Assembly (NCBI GenBank): GCA_958439205.1
Contig: OY288189.1
Location: 2,371,001-2,435,000 of the forward strand
DNA: 64,000 nt
Reading direction: 5' to 3'
Source of the DNA: an uncultured Allorhizobium sp.
GTDB lineage: Bacteria > Pseudomonadota > Alphaproteobacteria > Rhizobiales > Rhizobiaceae
Positions 42,834 to 53,190 of the stretch are shown piece by piece; positions within the stretch are counted from its first letter, which is position 1, and every line of letters begins with the position of its first letter. The position numbers and the translations under genes were made by a program. The notes under the pieces were generated by a model. It saw only the letters and a program-made list of their open reading frames with translations, had not been told where the DNA came from and did not search any database.

Positions 42834-43358
42834 ATGACACGACGACTTGTTGCTGCCGCGGCATGCATTGCAATGCTTTTGACCAACGTCCAGTCCGCGC
42901 TTGCCGGCAGCGAGGAGCGCCGCTTCAAAAAGCCCCTCAAGACGATCACCCGTGATGCCGGTTATCCGGCAGCGCCTTCCTTCTCGAAAAGCCCCTACAG
43001 CGCGATCATCACGAAATATGCCAAGAGCTACGGCGTCCCGGTTGATCTTGCCCATGCCGTTGTCCGCGTTGAGAGCAACTTCAACCCCAAGGCGCGGGGC
43101 AGCGCCGGCGAGGTGGGGCTCATGCAGATCAAGCCGGCGACGGCGCGGGCCATGGGCTACCGCGGCAAGACCAAGGGGCTTTATGACCCCGAGACCAATA
43201 TCCGCTACGGCATGAAGTATCTCTCCATGGCCCACGAACTGGGCGGTGGTGAGACCTGTGGCACCATTCTGCGCTACAATGCCGGCCATGGCGCCAAGCG
43301 CATGAACCCTATCTCGAAGCGCTATTGCGGCAAGGTGATCGCCTTGATCGGCAATTGA
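42834..43358 (+). CDS. Small SLT-domain lytic transglycosylase
   Basis: 174 residues from ATG 42834 with a GGAG somewhat far upstream. A signal peptide (AAAACIAMLLTNVQSALAG) is followed by a compact SLT domain: VPVDLAHAVVRVESNFNPKARGSAGEVGLMQIKPATARAMGYRG with the catalytic Glu in RVESNFN, then NIRYGMKYLSMAHELGG and ILRYNAGHGAKRMNP. Size and pattern fit the single-domain transglycosylases common in rhizobia, including housekeeping and secretion-associated forms. There are no secretion genes nearby. Confidence 0.9.
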   Translation: MTRRLVAAAACIAMLLTNVQSALAGSEERRFKKPLKTITRDAGYPAAPSFSKSPYSAIITKYAKSYGVPVDLAHAVVRVESNFNPKARGSAGEVGLMQIKPATARAMGYRGKTKGLYDPETNIRYGMKYLSMAHELGGGETCGTILRYNAGHGAKRMNPISKRYCGKVIALIGN

Positions 43359-43441
43359 AAAACGCCGTCATCCGGTTTCAAATCGGCTGGACAGCCGGGT
43401 TCGTCATGCTATCACCGCACGCTACGTAAGGATGGTGACGC

Positions 43442-44632
43442 ATGGTTGAGCGGTTCAAGTCGATTGTCGTTGGTCGAGGCATGATGGGTGCGGCGGCGGC
43501 CCGGTATCTGGCACTTTCCGGAGATGGCGTCGCCGTCATCGGGCCAGACGAGCCGAAGGACTGGTCGAGCCATCACGGTGTTTTTGCCAGCCACTACGAC
43601 GAGGCCCGGATCACCCGGACGATCGATTCGAACCCCATCTGGGCGCGTTTCGCCAATCGCTCGATCGCGCGCTACGGCGACATCGCATCGGAAAGCGGCG
43701 TCGCGTTTTATGATGAAGTCGGATGCCTGATCGTCGGGCCGAAGCGCGGTGGGCACGACCCCTATGTCGGCCAGGTGGAGGCTGCGGCCGCGCAGCTCGG
43801 TGTCTCGATCGAGATGCTGTCAGACGCGGAACTCAAGTCGCGGTTTCGCTATTTCGATTTCGGCTCCGATTGCGAGGGTGTCTACGAGCAGCGGAATGCG
43901 GGTTACGTCAATCCGCGCCGGCTCGTGGAGGCGCAGAGCCTGCTGGCGGAGAAGGCCGGCGCAAGGGTGATTCGTCAGACAGCGGTGTCCGTCCGGGAAG
44001 AGGGCGGTCTTGCCATCGTCACCACGGACGACGGGGCCGTCTACACGGCGGAGCGCGTGCTGATTGCCGCCGGTGGTTTCTCGATCAACGAGAACCTGTT
44101 GCCGCGTCCTATCGATCTCAAGGTCTATGCGCGCACCGTCGCCTTCTTCGAGATCCCATACGAAGATCTTGCCGCCTATTCCGGCATGCCGTCGCTTATC
44201 CATCAGCCCGCTGATCCCATCGACCATATCTATCTTCTGCCGCCGGTGCGCTATCCCGATGGCAGGACCTATCTGAAGATCGGCGGGGATCCCGACGATC
44301 TGCAGCTGGAGACGGAGCCGGAGATTCGTGCCTGGTTCAGGCGGGGCGGCCGACTGACCACACGCGATCACCTGCACCGGATTATCACGGGGCTCGTGCC
44401 GACCCTGGCCGATGCGCCTATTTCGATGGCGGCCTGTGTGACCTCGTTCACCCCTGAGAATTATCCGTCGATCGGTTTTGCGAGCGAGCATATCGCCGTG
44501 CTCACGGGCGGCTGTGGCGCGGCGGCCAAGAGCTCCGACGAGATTGGGCGTCTGGGTGCCGAGCTTCTCCAGCATGGTCGAATCATCGACGAGGCCTATG
44601 GCGACGTCTTCCGCCCGGTCTTCAGAGACTGA
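43442..44632 (+). CDS. FAD-dependent oxidoreductase (DAO family)
   Basis: 396 residues from ATG 43442. The dinucleotide-binding fold is at the very N-terminus (SIVVGRGMMGAAAARYLALSGDGVAVIG). The SHHGVFASHYDEARITR loop resembles the FAD-attachment region of sarcosine and N-methyltryptophan oxidases. Further marks are AGYVNPRRLVEAQSLLAEKAGARVI, RVLIAAGGFS, and a C-terminal CVTSFTPENYPSIGFA...GGCGAAAKSSDEIGRLGAELL. It probably oxidises a secondary amine or amino acid. A single gene between an SLT gene and rnpB. Confidence 0.82.
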   Translation: MVERFKSIVVGRGMMGAAAARYLALSGDGVAVIGPDEPKDWSSHHGVFASHYDEARITRTIDSNPIWARFANRSIARYGDIASESGVAFYDEVGCLIVGPKRGGHDPYVGQVEAAAAQLGVSIEMLSDAELKSRFRYFDFGSDCEGVYEQRNAGYVNPRRLVEAQSLLAEKAGARVIRQTAVSVREEGGLAIVTTDDGAVYTAERVLIAAGGFSINENLLPRPIDLKVYARTVAFFEIPYEDLAAYSGMPSLIHQPADPIDHIYLLPPVRYPDGRTYLKIGGDPDDLQLETEPEIRAWFRRGGRLTTRDHLHRIITGLVPTLADAPISMAACVTSFTPENYPSIGFASEHIAVLTGGCGAAAKSSDEIGRLGAELLQHGRIIDEAYGDVFRPVFRD

Positions 44633-44708
44633 TTCACCAAAAGCGCCCAAGTGGTCCTTCATGCTCGCTTTTCGATGGCAATCGGACAAAGGGTCGGTTA
44701 AGGACGCC

Positions 44709-45109
44709 TTGCCAGTTGGCTGGGCAGCCGCGCTTTACCAATGCCGAAAGGCGGTAGGGTGAGGAAAGTCCGGGCTCCACGGAAACACGGTGCCGGATAA
44801 CGTCCGGCGAGGGCGACCTCAGGGAAAGTGCCACAGAAAGCAAACCGCCTCGCTTGCGAGGTCAGGGTGAAAGGGTGGGGTAAGAGCCCACCGCGTCGCT
44901 GGCAACAGGGACGGCACGGCAAACCCCACCGGGAGCAAGACCGAATAGGGATGACGCGGGTGGCGCGCAAGCGTTGCTACAGCCTGTTTCTGGGCCAGTC
45001 ATCCGGGTGGGTTGCGCGAGGCAGCGTGCGAACGCTGTCCCAGATGAATGGCTGCCACGTTCCGGGAAACCGGGGCCATACAGAACCCGGCTTACAGGCC
45101 AACTGGCAA
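44709..45109 (+). ncRNA. rnpB: RNase P RNA (class A)
   Basis: The conserved core is readable on the plus strand: the 5' half contains GAGGAAAGTCCGGGCTCC (P4/CR-I) followed by the ACAGAAA element near 44834, and the 3' half has GGGTAAGAGCCCACCG, GGCAACAGGGACGGCACGG and AAACCCCACCGGGAGCAA. The terminal P1 helix pairs TTGCCAGTTGGC (44709-44720) with GCCAACTGGCAA (45098-45109), fixing the ends at about 401 nt. T-rich sequence (TTTCCCCTTTTT) follows. It is the catalytic RNA of pre-tRNA 5' maturation. Confidence 0.96.
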
Positions 45110-45227
45110 ATTTCCCCTTTTTGGGCTTTCGAGCGAACCGTCTGAAATCAAAGGCGGAACGCTTCTGCGTGTCGCAGATCACGTTCACGGCAACCGGATC
45201 CGAAAAGGCGTCGGAAAACAGCGGTTT

Positions 45228-45242
45228 CTAACCATTCGTTAA
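45228..45242 (+). promoter_or_regulatory. CtrA-like binding site
   Basis: CTAA-CCATTCG-TTAA matches the alphaproteobacterial CtrA consensus TTAA-N7-TTAA with one mismatch. It lies about 55 bases before the first MraZ repeat, a sensible place for cell-cycle control of division genes. The identity of the bound regulator is inferred. Confidence 0.45.
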
Positions 45243-45283
45243 GCTTAACCGCCTATCAATGTTTGACTCGTGGAGCTGGCTCA

Positions 45284-45328
45284 TCCCGACCGTTCCCATT
45301 GACGCCCATATTGTCCCATGGTATCCCA
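45284..45328. promoter_or_regulatory. MraZ boxes: five pentamer repeats with 10-bp period
   Basis: TCCCG (45284), TCCCA (45294), GCCCA (45304), TCCCA (45314) and TCCCA (45324) repeat at exactly 10-bp spacing. On the minus strand they read TGGGA-type, the known MraZ target. Four or more such repeats ahead of mraZ are the hallmark of MraZ autoregulation. They cover a promoter-like element, suggesting repression. Confidence 0.82.
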
Positions 45329-45492
45329 TTTGCATGCCGTTGCGGGGGTCGTTTCATCCCCGAAGTCTCGTGAATTAAGTGCTTCCTCTCGTCCTTCGGG
45401 TGGTCGTGTCACGGGTGTGGCGGTTGGCGTATTCATGTGTATTCGGGGGTCTTTGATCGGCCCTACGTTCAAGGGGAGGTCGGTTGTCAGTG

Positions 45493-45930
45493 ATGAGCCG
45501 CTTCCTGTCCAACGCGACAAACAGGATCGATGCGAAGGGACGGGTTTCCGTCCCTGCGGCCTTTCGCGCCGTGCTGGTACAGCGCGACATTCAGGAGCTT
45601 TATTGTCTCCAGGATTTCGTCTATCCGGCAGTCAATATCGGTGGTCCGGATCTGCTCGAGCGGTACGAGCGGAAGATGGCGGCCGAGGATCCCTTCGCGT
45701 TGGAGGCAAACGAGATGTCGCTGCTGCTTCATGGTGGCGGCGTCTTCGCGCGACTCGATGCCGAAGGGCGATTGGCGGTGACGGATTTCATCCGGGATTT
45801 CACGGGGATTTCCTCGGAGGTCTGTTTCGTCGGTCGTTCGGATCATTTTCAGGTGTGGCAACCGCAGGCGTTTCACGAGGCGCAGGCGAGAGCCAGAGAG
45901 GTGGTCAGGCAACGCGGCCTGCGCACCTAG
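45493..45930 (+). CDS. mraZ: Transcriptional regulator MraZ
   Basis: 145 residues from ATG 45493, giving the conserved opening [27 protein letters not shown] 45484 and GTG 45490 lie nearer the GGGGAGG site and remain possible. Two SpoVT/AbrB-like halves are present, each with a DAKGR/DAEGR motif (residues about 15 and 92). MraZ forms a ring that binds the 10-bp-spaced repeats upstream and usually represses the dcw operon it heads. Confidence 0.94.
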   Translation: MSRFLSNATNRIDAKGRVSVPAAFRAVLVQRDIQELYCLQDFVYPAVNIGGPDLLERYERKMAAEDPFALEANEMSLLLHGGGVFARLDAEGRLAVTDFIRDFTGISSEVCFVGRSDHFQVWQPQAFHEAQARAREVVRQRGLRT

Positions 45931-45947
45931 AAAGACGGGGAAACGGA

Positions 45948-46973
45948 ATGGCGGCGAACTTTGGCGAAGGTAATTCCGATGCCGATGGCGGACCGGTTCG
46001 CCACATTCCGGTTCTTCTTTCCGAAGTCCTGAAGGCTCTCGAACCCGAGGCCGGCAAGGTCATCCTCGATGGGACTTTCGGCGCTGGCGGCTATACCTCT
46101 GCCATTCTCGCAAACGGTGCTCACGTCATCGCGCTTGACCGCGATCCGAACGCCATTGCCGGCGGCAAGGCTCTCGTCGCTTCAAGCGATGGCAGGCTCA
46201 CCCTTCATCACACGGAATTTTCCCAGCTCGCCGACTTCGCCCCTGAGGGTGGTCTGGATGGTGTTGTTCTCGACATCGGCGTGTCCTCGATGCAGATCGA
46301 CGAGGCCGAGCGCGGTTTCTCGTTCCAGCGCAACGGGCCGCTCGACATGCGTATGGCGGTTTCCGGCGTTTCTGCCGCCGATGTCGTCAATCGCGCCAAG
46401 GTTTCCGATCTCATCCGCATCTTCGGTTTTCTCGGCGAAGAGAAGCATTCCGGCCGAATCGCAAGGGCGATTGAAAAGCGGCGTGCCAACGAGCCGTTCC
46501 AGACGACGCGCGATCTTGCCAACCTCATCGAGACCGTCAATCCGCGCAAGGCCAAGGACAAGATCCATCCGGCAACCCGCGTCTTCCAGGCGCTTCGCAT
46601 CTATGTGAATGACGAACTTGGCGAGCTTGCTCAGGCGCTTTTTGCCGCCGAGCGGGCGCTGAAGCCGGGCGGTCGCCTTGTTGTCGTGACCTTCCATTCG
46701 CTGGAGGATCGCATCGTCAAGAAGTTCTTCTCGGAGCGTTCCGGCAAAGCGTCAGGTTCGCGCCATCTTCCGATGGTCGAAGCGCGAGCGGCTACCTTCG
46801 ATCCCGTCGGCAAAGGCATGGTCGCAGCCACCGAGGAAGAGGCGGAGATCAATCCGCGTGCTCGTTCCGCGAAGCTGCGTGCCGGTATCCGCAGCTCGGC
46901 GCCCGCCGAGCGCGCCGACATGTCGATCTTCGACCTGCCTGACCTCGCCACTCTCGAAAAGATCGGAGGCTGA
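45948..46973 (+). CDS. rsmH: 16S rRNA m4C1402 methyltransferase RsmH (MraW)
   Basis: 341 residues from ATG 45948. Family motifs: [14 protein letters not shown], the SAM site [62 protein letters not shown], and [19 protein letters not shown] followed by [18 protein letters not shown]. It N4-methylates C1402 of 16S rRNA in the decoding centre. Second gene of the dcw operon, 17 bases after mraZ. Confidence 0.96.
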   Translation: MAANFGEGNSDADGGPVRHIPVLLSEVLKALEPEAGKVILDGTFGAGGYTSAILANGAHVIALDRDPNAIAGGKALVASSDGRLTLHHTEFSQLADFAPEGGLDGVVLDIGVSSMQIDEAERGFSFQRNGPLDMRMAVSGVSAADVVNRAKVSDLIRIFGFLGEEKHSGRIARAIEKRRANEPFQTTRDLANLIETVNPRKAKDKIHPATRVFQALRIYVNDELGELAQALFAAERALKPGGRLVVVTFHSLEDRIVKKFFSERSGKASGSRHLPMVEARAATFDPVGKGMVAATEEEAEINPRARSAKLRAGIRSSAPAERADMSIFDLPDLATLEKIGG

Positions 46974-46975
46974 CC

Positions 46976-47368
46976 GTGCTGAGACCCTTCGACTTCCTGA
47001 TGATCGGAGCCATGCTGGCTGCAGCGACGGTCACCTACCAGATCAAGCACGACACGGATAACAAGGCAGCCGAAGTGCGCCGCCTCGAAGCCGAGATCAA
47101 GCTTGAGAAGGATACGATCGAGCTGCTGAGAGCCGACGAGGCGCTGTTGACGCAGCCGAACCGGCTTGAGCGTCTGGTGCAGACCTATGCCGCCGAACTG
47201 CAGCTCGTTCCGACCTTGCCGACCCAGCTCGCGCGGCCGATGGAGCTGCCCATGCCGAAGGATCAGGTTCCCGTGCCGGAAGGCGAAGAGGCGGCGGAGA
47301 GCGCTAGCGCAGGTGAACCTTCCGACCCCATCAAGGATCTCATCACGACAGGATCGGTGGACCGCTGA
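46976..47368 (+). CDS. ftsL: Cell division protein FtsL
   Basis: 130 residues from a GTG at 46976 that follows GGAGG by seven bases. One N-terminal membrane helix (FDFLMIGAMLAAATVTYQI) is followed by a heptad-like coiled coil (AAEVRRLEAEIKLEKDTIELLRADEALL) and an acidic, Pro-rich tail (PVPEGEEAAES). Position between rsmH and ftsI and the topology identify FtsL, the divisome linker that pairs with FtsB. The stop shares a base with the ftsI start. Confidence 0.92.
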   Translation: MLRPFDFLMIGAMLAAATVTYQIKHDTDNKAAEVRRLEAEIKLEKDTIELLRADEALLTQPNRLERLVQTYAAELQLVPTLPTQLARPMELPMPKDQVPVPEGEEAAESASAGEPSDPIKDLITTGSVDR

Positions 47369-49113
47369 TGACATTTCTCTCGCGAATCATGCTGCTGAAG
47401 AGCCAGGCGCATTTCTCGACCGACGTGCAGCGCGGCGGTACCGTGGTAAACGGTGCGACCTTCAAGGGAACCGGCAAACGCAAGACGGAGATGGCAAAGA
47501 CCCGCGTCGGGCTGATGTTCGCCACGTTCTGTGTTGCCTATGCGATCATCGGCGGCCGCCTGGTCCAATATGGTCACGCCCAGCCGGAAACTGTGTCCAG
47601 CATCCTGCCCGCCGACCGGCTCATGGCGTCGCGGCCGGATATTCTCGATCGCAACGGCGAGATCCTGGCGACAGACATTCGCACGGTCTCGCTCTTTGCC
47701 GAGCCGCACAAGATCGTCGATCCCGATGAGGCCGTTGAGCGGCTGTCCACGGTGCTCAAGGATCTCGACGTCAAGGATACCTATCGCAAGCTGTCGTCCA
47801 ATTCACGCTTCCAATGGCTGCGCCGTCAGCTGACACCGAAGCAGCAGAGCCAGATCTTGGCGCTCGGTATTCCCGGCATCGGCTTCCGTCCGGAAAAGCG
47901 CCGCTTCTATCCGGGTGGGGCGACTGCCTCGCACATCGTCGGTTACGTCAATATTGACAATCGCGGCATGGCCGGGATGGAGAAGTATATCGACAACCAG
48001 GGCATGGCGGATCTGCGCGCGCTCGGCATGACCAGTGACGCGCCGCTGGAGCCGGTACGGCTTTCGGTCGATATCCGCGTGCAGAACATCTTGCGCGACG
48101 CGCTCGTGAGTGCCGTGACCAAGTATGAGGCGATCGCTGCAGGTGCCGTCGTCCTCGACGTGCATACCGGGGAAGTCGTTGCCATGTCGTCGATCCCTGA
48201 CTTCGACCCGAATCGCCCTCAGGAAGGGGCAGAGGAAGGCTGGATGAACCGGATGACGAACGGCACGTTCGAAATGGGTTCGACCTTCAAGACCTTCACG
48301 ACGGCCATGGCGCTCGATTCGGGCAAGGTCACGATGAAGGACAGTTTCGACGCGCGCTATCCGATCCGAATCGGCCGCTTCACGATCAAGGATTTTCACG
48401 GAAAGCACCGCGTTCTGACGGTGCCTGAGATCTTCCAGTATTCGTCGAATATCGGCACCGCGCGCATGGCCGAGGCCGTCGGTACTGCAGGGCACAAAGA
48501 ATTCCTGACCCGCATGGGCCTCCTGACGCGTTTGGAAACCGAACTGCCAGAGGTCAAGGCCCCCTCGCAGCCACGGGAATGGAAGCAGATCAATTCGATC
48601 ACCATTTCCTTCGGCCATGGTGTGTCGACCACGCCTCTGCAGACGGCTGTCGGGGCAGCAGCCCTCGTCAATGGCGGCAAGCTGATCGCACCGACGTTCC
48701 TTACCCGCACGCGTGAAAAGGCCGAAGACATTGCCCAGGTCGTGGTCAAGAAGCAGACCAGTGACGACATCCGCCACCTGTTCTGGCTGAACGGCAAGAG
48801 CGGCTCGGGCAAGTATGCTCTCGTTGAAGGGTTCGATGTCGGCGGCAAGACCGGAACGGCTGAAAAGGTCGTCAACGGCCGCTATTCCGATGACCAGAAC
48901 TTCAACTCTTATGTCGCTGCCTTCCCGATCGAGAACCCGCAATATCTGGTGCTCAGTTTCATCGACGCGCCAAAGACAGGCGAGGGCGGTGGCCGGACCG
49001 CCGGTCTGACGGCTGCACCCATCGTCGGCGAGATCATCCGCAGAAGCGCCGCAATTCTTGGTGTAGAACCCACATTCGGGGAAGACGGCTCAGCATTGCT
49101 CGTCTCTTATTGA
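47368..49113 (+). CDS. ftsI: Penicillin-binding protein 3, septal transpeptidase FtsI
   Basis: 581 residues. One N-terminal membrane helix (VGLMFATFCVAYAIIGGRLVQYG) follows a short cytoplasmic tail; a PBP dimerisation domain starts at ASRPDILDRNGEILATDIRTVSLFAEP. The transpeptidase domain has SxxK in EMGSTFKTFT, SxN in YSSNIGTARM, and KTG in GGKTGTAEKVV. It crosslinks septal peptidoglycan with FtsW. The ATG overlaps the ftsL stop by one base. Confidence 0.96.
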   Translation: MTFLSRIMLLKSQAHFSTDVQRGGTVVNGATFKGTGKRKTEMAKTRVGLMFATFCVAYAIIGGRLVQYGHAQPETVSSILPADRLMASRPDILDRNGEILATDIRTVSLFAEPHKIVDPDEAVERLSTVLKDLDVKDTYRKLSSNSRFQWLRRQLTPKQQSQILALGIPGIGFRPEKRRFYPGGATASHIVGYVNIDNRGMAGMEKYIDNQGMADLRALGMTSDAPLEPVRLSVDIRVQNILRDALVSAVTKYEAIAAGAVVLDVHTGEVVAMSSIPDFDPNRPQEGAEEGWMNRMTNGTFEMGSTFKTFTTAMALDSGKVTMKDSFDARYPIRIGRFTIKDFHGKHRVLTVPEIFQYSSNIGTARMAEAVGTAGHKEFLTRMGLLTRLETELPEVKAPSQPREWKQINSITISFGHGVSTTPLQTAVGAAALVNGGKLIAPTFLTRTREKAEDIAQVVVKKQTSDDIRHLFWLNGKSGSGKYALVEGFDVGGKTGTAEKVVNGRYSDDQNFNSYVAAFPIENPQYLVLSFIDAPKTGEGGGRTAGLTAAPIVGEIIRRSAAILGVEPTFGEDGSALLVSY

Positions 49114-49173
49114 TCAGAACGACTACAGGCGGGGCGATTCGCGCGGAACTTGCCCCGGAAGGATGGACTGCAA

Positions 49174-50628
49174 ATGCTTTTGGGCGCACTGGCTGGCGAA
49201 GAGTTTGGGGATCAGGTGGCAGCCGTTGGCGCTGCGTCCGTCGAAGTACGGGGGCTCTCTGCCGATAGCCGCAAGGTCGAGCCGGGTACCGTGTTCTTCG
49301 CTCTCTCCGGGACCAAGGCTGACGGATCTGCTTTCATCGCCCAGGCCGTCGACAAAGGCGCCGTTGCAATCGTCGCCTCGCATTCCGTCGATGCATCCGT
49401 TCCCGTGATCACCGTCGACAATCCGCGCCGTTTTCTGGCGCTGGCGGCTGCCCGACTTGTCGGACGCCAGCCGAAGACCATGGTTGCGGTGACCGGTACC
49501 GCCGGCAAGACTTCGGTTGCCTCCTTCACCCGTCAGATCTGGGCTGAAGCCGGCCATGCCGCCGCGCAGATCGGTACGACCGGTGTCATTTCCCCTTCGC
49601 GGAACGATTACGGCTCGTTGACCACGCCTGACCCGCTTGCATTGCACACACTGCTCGGTGAACTCGCCGACGAGGGCGTGACCCATGCTGCGATGGAGGC
49701 CTCGAGCCACGGGCTCGACCAGAGCCGTCTTGATGGCGTTGTGCTGTCGGCGGCCGGCTTTACCAATCTCGGCCGTGATCACATGGACTATCATCCGACC
49801 ATGGAAGACTACATGGCGGCGAAGATGCGTCTGTTCGATACGCTGCTGCCGAAGGGCGCACCGGCGGTGATCTTTGCCGATGATGCCTGGTCTGACGCGG
49901 CGATCCGCGCCGCGAAGGCTGCCGGCCACGATGTGCGGACTGTTGGCCGCAAGGGCGAGTTCCTCAGCCTCAAGCGCGTCGAGCATTTCCGCCACAAGCA
50001 GGTGGCCGAGGTTCACCACGGCGGCGAGATCTTCGAGGTTCATATCCCGCTGGCAGGCGATTTCCAGATCGCCAATGCGCTGGTGTCTGCCGGCCTCGCA
50101 ATCTCGACCGGCGTTGCACCCGCTGTTGCATTGAAGGCGCTGGAGCATCTCAAGGGGGCCTCGGGTCGCCTCGAACTGGTTGGACAGAGCAAGGCCGGCG
50201 CGCTCGCCTATGTCGATTACGCGCACAAGCCGGAAGCGCTGGAGAACGTGCTGAGCTCAGTGCGCCCGTTCACCACTGGTCGCGTCATCGTGGTCTTTGG
50301 CTGTGGTGGGGACCGCGACAAGGGCAAGCGCCCGATCATGGGCGAGATCGCGACGCGGCTCGCCGACGTCGTCATCGTCACCGACGATAATCCTCGCTCT
50401 GAAGTGCCGGCAACCATCCGCTCCGAGATCATGGCCGCGACGCCCAAGGGTATCGAGATCGGCGACCGAGCTCAGGCGATCCGGGCTGGTGTCGCCATGA
50501 TGTCGGCCGGAGATACGCTGATCGTGGCGGGCAAGGGGCATGAGGAAGGACAGACGGTCGGATCGGAGACGTTGCCGTTCTCTGATCACCAGGAAGTCCG
50601 CAAAGCCTTGGAGGAGTTCGACCGTTGA
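49174..50628 (+). CDS. murE: UDP-MurNAc-L-Ala-D-Glu:meso-DAP ligase MurE
   Basis: 484 residues from ATG 49174; an in-frame TTG at 49150 is a weaker start. Mur ligase motifs: ATP loop [52 protein letters not shown] and the specificity motif [12 protein letters not shown] marks meso-diaminopimelate use rather than lysine, as expected of a Gram-negative wall. It adds the third residue of the stem peptide in the cytoplasm. Confidence 0.96.
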   Translation: MLLGALAGEEFGDQVAAVGAASVEVRGLSADSRKVEPGTVFFALSGTKADGSAFIAQAVDKGAVAIVASHSVDASVPVITVDNPRRFLALAAARLVGRQPKTMVAVTGTAGKTSVASFTRQIWAEAGHAAAQIGTTGVISPSRNDYGSLTTPDPLALHTLLGELADEGVTHAAMEASSHGLDQSRLDGVVLSAAGFTNLGRDHMDYHPTMEDYMAAKMRLFDTLLPKGAPAVIFADDAWSDAAIRAAKAAGHDVRTVGRKGEFLSLKRVEHFRHKQVAEVHHGGEIFEVHIPLAGDFQIANALVSAGLAISTGVAPAVALKALEHLKGASGRLELVGQSKAGALAYVDYAHKPEALENVLSSVRPFTTGRVIVVFGCGGDRDKGKRPIMGEIATRLADVVIVTDDNPRSEVPATIRSEIMAATPKGIEIGDRAQAIRAGVAMMSAGDTLIVAGKGHEEGQTVGSETLPFSDHQEVRKALEEFDR

Positions 50629-52058
50629 CCCTGCTCTGGACCGCGCGTGAAATGGTCGTCGCCATGGGCGGCCGGCCATTCGGCAATCTGCCCGAAGGTG
50701 TTACGGGGATTTCGATCGACAGCCGGACGATCACCCCTGGCGAAGCTTTCTTCGCCATCAAGGGCGACCGCGTCGATGGCCATAATTATGCGAGCATTGC
50801 GATCGCCAATGGGGCTTCCCTGCTGGTGGTCAGCGAAGCCAAACTGCCAGCTCTTGGCCGGCTGACAATTCCGATGATCGTCGTCGAAGACGTGCTGGTC
50901 GGCCTGCAAAAGCTCGGCATGGCTGCCCGTGACCGTACGCCGGCGACCGTGATTGCTGTGACCGGATCCGTTGGCAAGACGACGACCAAGGAAATGCTGC
51001 GGATGACGCTCGAGCCCTCGGGCAAAGTGCATGCCTCCGTTGCCTCCTTCAACAATCACTGGGGCGTGCCGCTGACGCTTGCCCGCATGCCGATCGACAC
51101 GCGCTACGGTGTCTTCGAACTCGGCATGAACCATCCCGGCGAGATCGGCCCGCTGTCGCGCATGGTGCGGCCTGATGTGGCTGTGATCACGACCATTGCG
51201 CCCGCGCACCTCGGCAATTTCTCCAGCGTCGACGAGATCGCCGACGCCAAGGCCGAGATCTTCGAGGGCGTCGTCAATGGCGGCGATGCGATCCTCAACC
51301 GAGACAATCCCTATTACGAGCGCCTCGAACAGGCCGCACTTGCTCAGGGTGTCGAGAATATTCACAGCTTTGGCCAGCATGCCAAGGCTGAGTTCCGCCT
51401 TGCCGAATTCGACGGTGCGGCTGAGCTTTCGACCGTCTGGGTTTCCTTTGGCGGCGAGACGCGGGAAGTAACGATCGGTGCGCCCGGACGACATCTGGCC
51501 GAGAACGCTATGGCGGTTCTCGCGGCTGTTTCGCTTGTTGGCGCCGATGTCGATGCGGCGATCGAGGCGCTTGCCAATCTGACGGCGGTCAAGGGACGCG
51601 GCGCGCGCCACAAGCTGAAGATGCCGGAAGGTGTCCTGACGCTGATCGACGAAAGCTACAATGCAAACCCTGCCTCCATGCGCGCGGCGATCTCCGTGCT
51701 TGCATCGGCCCAGCCGACGGGCGAGGGGCGGCGGATTGCCGTGCTCGGCGACATGTTGGAGATGGGCGAATTCGCCCCCAGCGTGCATGCTGACCTCGCC
51801 GGGCCGCTGCTTGCGGCCGGCATCGAACATGTCTGGCTCGCCGGACCGGAAATGGTGGCACTGCGCGATGCGCTGCCCGAAACGGTCCACGTCGTCTATC
51901 TCGAGACCACGGAGGAACTCGCGAATTTCGTCACCGCAGAGGTCCGCCCCGGTGATGTCGTGATGGTCAAATCTTCTCTCGGCATCGGTTTCGGCAAGAT
52001 CGTATCGGCTCTGCTTGACAAGCATCCAGCATTCTCCGACACGGAGCGCCAATTTTAA
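50625..52058 (+). CDS. murF: UDP-MurNAc-tripeptide:D-Ala-D-Ala ligase MurF
   Basis: 477 residues from a TTG start at 50625 that overlaps the murE stop (TTGA), with GGAGG upstream; the resulting opening (LLWTAREMV) matches MurF homologs. ATP loop [53 protein letters not shown] and [15 protein letters not shown] are the family motifs. It adds D-Ala-D-Ala to complete the cytoplasmic pentapeptide precursor. Confidence 0.95.
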   Translation: MTLLWTAREMVVAMGGRPFGNLPEGVTGISIDSRTITPGEAFFAIKGDRVDGHNYASIAIANGASLLVVSEAKLPALGRLTIPMIVVEDVLVGLQKLGMAARDRTPATVIAVTGSVGKTTTKEMLRMTLEPSGKVHASVASFNNHWGVPLTLARMPIDTRYGVFELGMNHPGEIGPLSRMVRPDVAVITTIAPAHLGNFSSVDEIADAKAEIFEGVVNGGDAILNRDNPYYERLEQAALAQGVENIHSFGQHAKAEFRLAEFDGAAELSTVWVSFGGETREVTIGAPGRHLAENAMAVLAAVSLVGADVDAAIEALANLTAVKGRGARHKLKMPEGVLTLIDESYNANPASMRAAISVLASAQPTGEGRRIAVLGDMLEMGEFAPSVHADLAGPLLAAGIEHVWLAGPEMVALRDALPETVHVVYLETTEELANFVTAEVRPGDVVMVKSSLGIGFGKIVSALLDKHPAFSDTERQF

Positions 52059-52082
52059 TCCGGGCTTCGGGAAAGGGCTCCA

Positions 52083-53183
52083 ATGCTGATCTGGCTTGTG
52101 GAACTGTCGGACAACCTTCAGTTTTTCAATCTCTTCCGTTACATCACCTTCCGGACGGGGGCAGCTCTCTTCACCTCGGCACTGGTGGTCTTCCTGTTTG
52201 GCCCGGCGATGATTGCATCGCTGCGCGTGCGGCAGGGCAAGGGCCAGCCGATACGGGCTGACGGACCGCAGACCCATTTCAAGAAGGCGGGAACGCCGAC
52301 CATGGGTGGTCTGATGATCCTCGCCGGGATTGTCGTGTCGTCTCTGCTCTGGGCAGATCTCTCCAACGTCTATGTCGTGGCGACCCTGCTCGTGACGCTC
52401 GGCTTCGGTGCCATCGGCTTCTATGACGACTACCTCAAGGTGACGAAGCAGACGGAGAAGGGTTTCTCCGGCAAGGCGCGCCTCGGTATCGAATTCCTGA
52501 TCGCCGGCATCGCCGTCTATTTCATGATGTCGACCGCTTTGAGCTCCGGGCCGCAAGGCTCGACCTTCGGCTCCTCGATTGCTTTCCCGTTCTTCAAGGA
52601 TTTCCTGATCGATCTCGGGATCTTCTTCGTGCTCTTCGGCGGCTTCGTCATCGTGGGTGCCGGCAATGCGGTCAACCTGACGGATGGCCTCGACGGCCTC
52701 GCCATCGTGCCTGTGATGATCGCAGCCGCCTCCTTCGGCGTGATCGCCTATCTCGCCGGCAATGCGGTGTTCTCCAACTATCTCCAGATCAATTTCACGC
52801 CGGGCACGGGCGAACTCGCCGTGGTGCTGGGCGCCGTGATCGGGGCAGGCCTCGGCTTCCTCTGGTTCAACGCGCCGCCGGCCGCCATTTTCATGGGTGA
52901 CACGGGTTCGCTCGCCCTCGGCGGCCTGATCGGCTCCGTCGCTGTCGCTACCAAGCACGAGATCGTCATGGCGATCATCGGCGGTCTCTTCGTCATGGAG
53001 ACGCTGTCGGTCATCATCCAGGTCGGCTATTTCAAGCTGACGGGCAAGCGCGTCTTCCTGATGGCGCCCATCCACCACCATTTCGAAAAGCTCGGCTGGA
53101 CCGAGAGCCAGGTCGTCATCCGCTTCTGGATCATTGCTGTTGGCCTTGCCATGCTCGGCCTCTCGACCCTGAAGCTGCGGTGA
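52083..53183 (+). CDS. mraY: Phospho-MurNAc-pentapeptide translocase MraY
   Basis: 366 residues with about ten membrane helices and AAGGG six bases before ATG 52083. Catalytic motifs are intact: [21 protein letters not shown] with the DD pair, [25 protein letters not shown] and [12 protein letters not shown]. It transfers phospho-MurNAc-pentapeptide to undecaprenyl phosphate, making lipid I. Confidence 0.97.
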   Translation: MLIWLVELSDNLQFFNLFRYITFRTGAALFTSALVVFLFGPAMIASLRVRQGKGQPIRADGPQTHFKKAGTPTMGGLMILAGIVVSSLLWADLSNVYVVATLLVTLGFGAIGFYDDYLKVTKQTEKGFSGKARLGIEFLIAGIAVYFMMSTALSSGPQGSTFGSSIAFPFFKDFLIDLGIFFVLFGGFVIVGAGNAVNLTDGLDGLAIVPVMIAAASFGVIAYLAGNAVFSNYLQINFTPGTGELAVVLGAVIGAGLGFLWFNAPPAAIFMGDTGSLALGGLIGSVAVATKHEIVMAIIGGLFVMETLSVIIQVGYFKLTGKRVFLMAPIHHHFEKLGWTESQVVIRFWIIAVGLAMLGLSTLKLR

Positions 53184-53190
53184 GGCGGCG

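Larger units (their letters stand above)
45110..45492 (+). other. dcw cluster promoter and leader region
   Basis: These 383 bases between rnpB and mraZ hold no gene of their own. In order they contain the T-rich end of rnpB, a CtrA-like box (45228-45242) running into the palindrome TTAAGCTTAA (45239-45248), five MraZ-type repeats (45284-45328) overlapping a promoter-like TTGACG-N17-TATCCC (45299-45327), and a leader of about 150 bases ending in GGGGAGG before mraZ. A frame open from 45318 into rsmH overlaps mraZ and is not considered coding. Confidence 0.6.

Noticed and set aside
45318..45947. Long in-frame extension upstream of rsmH overlapping mraZ
   Set aside because: RsmH homology begins at 45948 and the extension reads mraZ out of frame through its promoter region.
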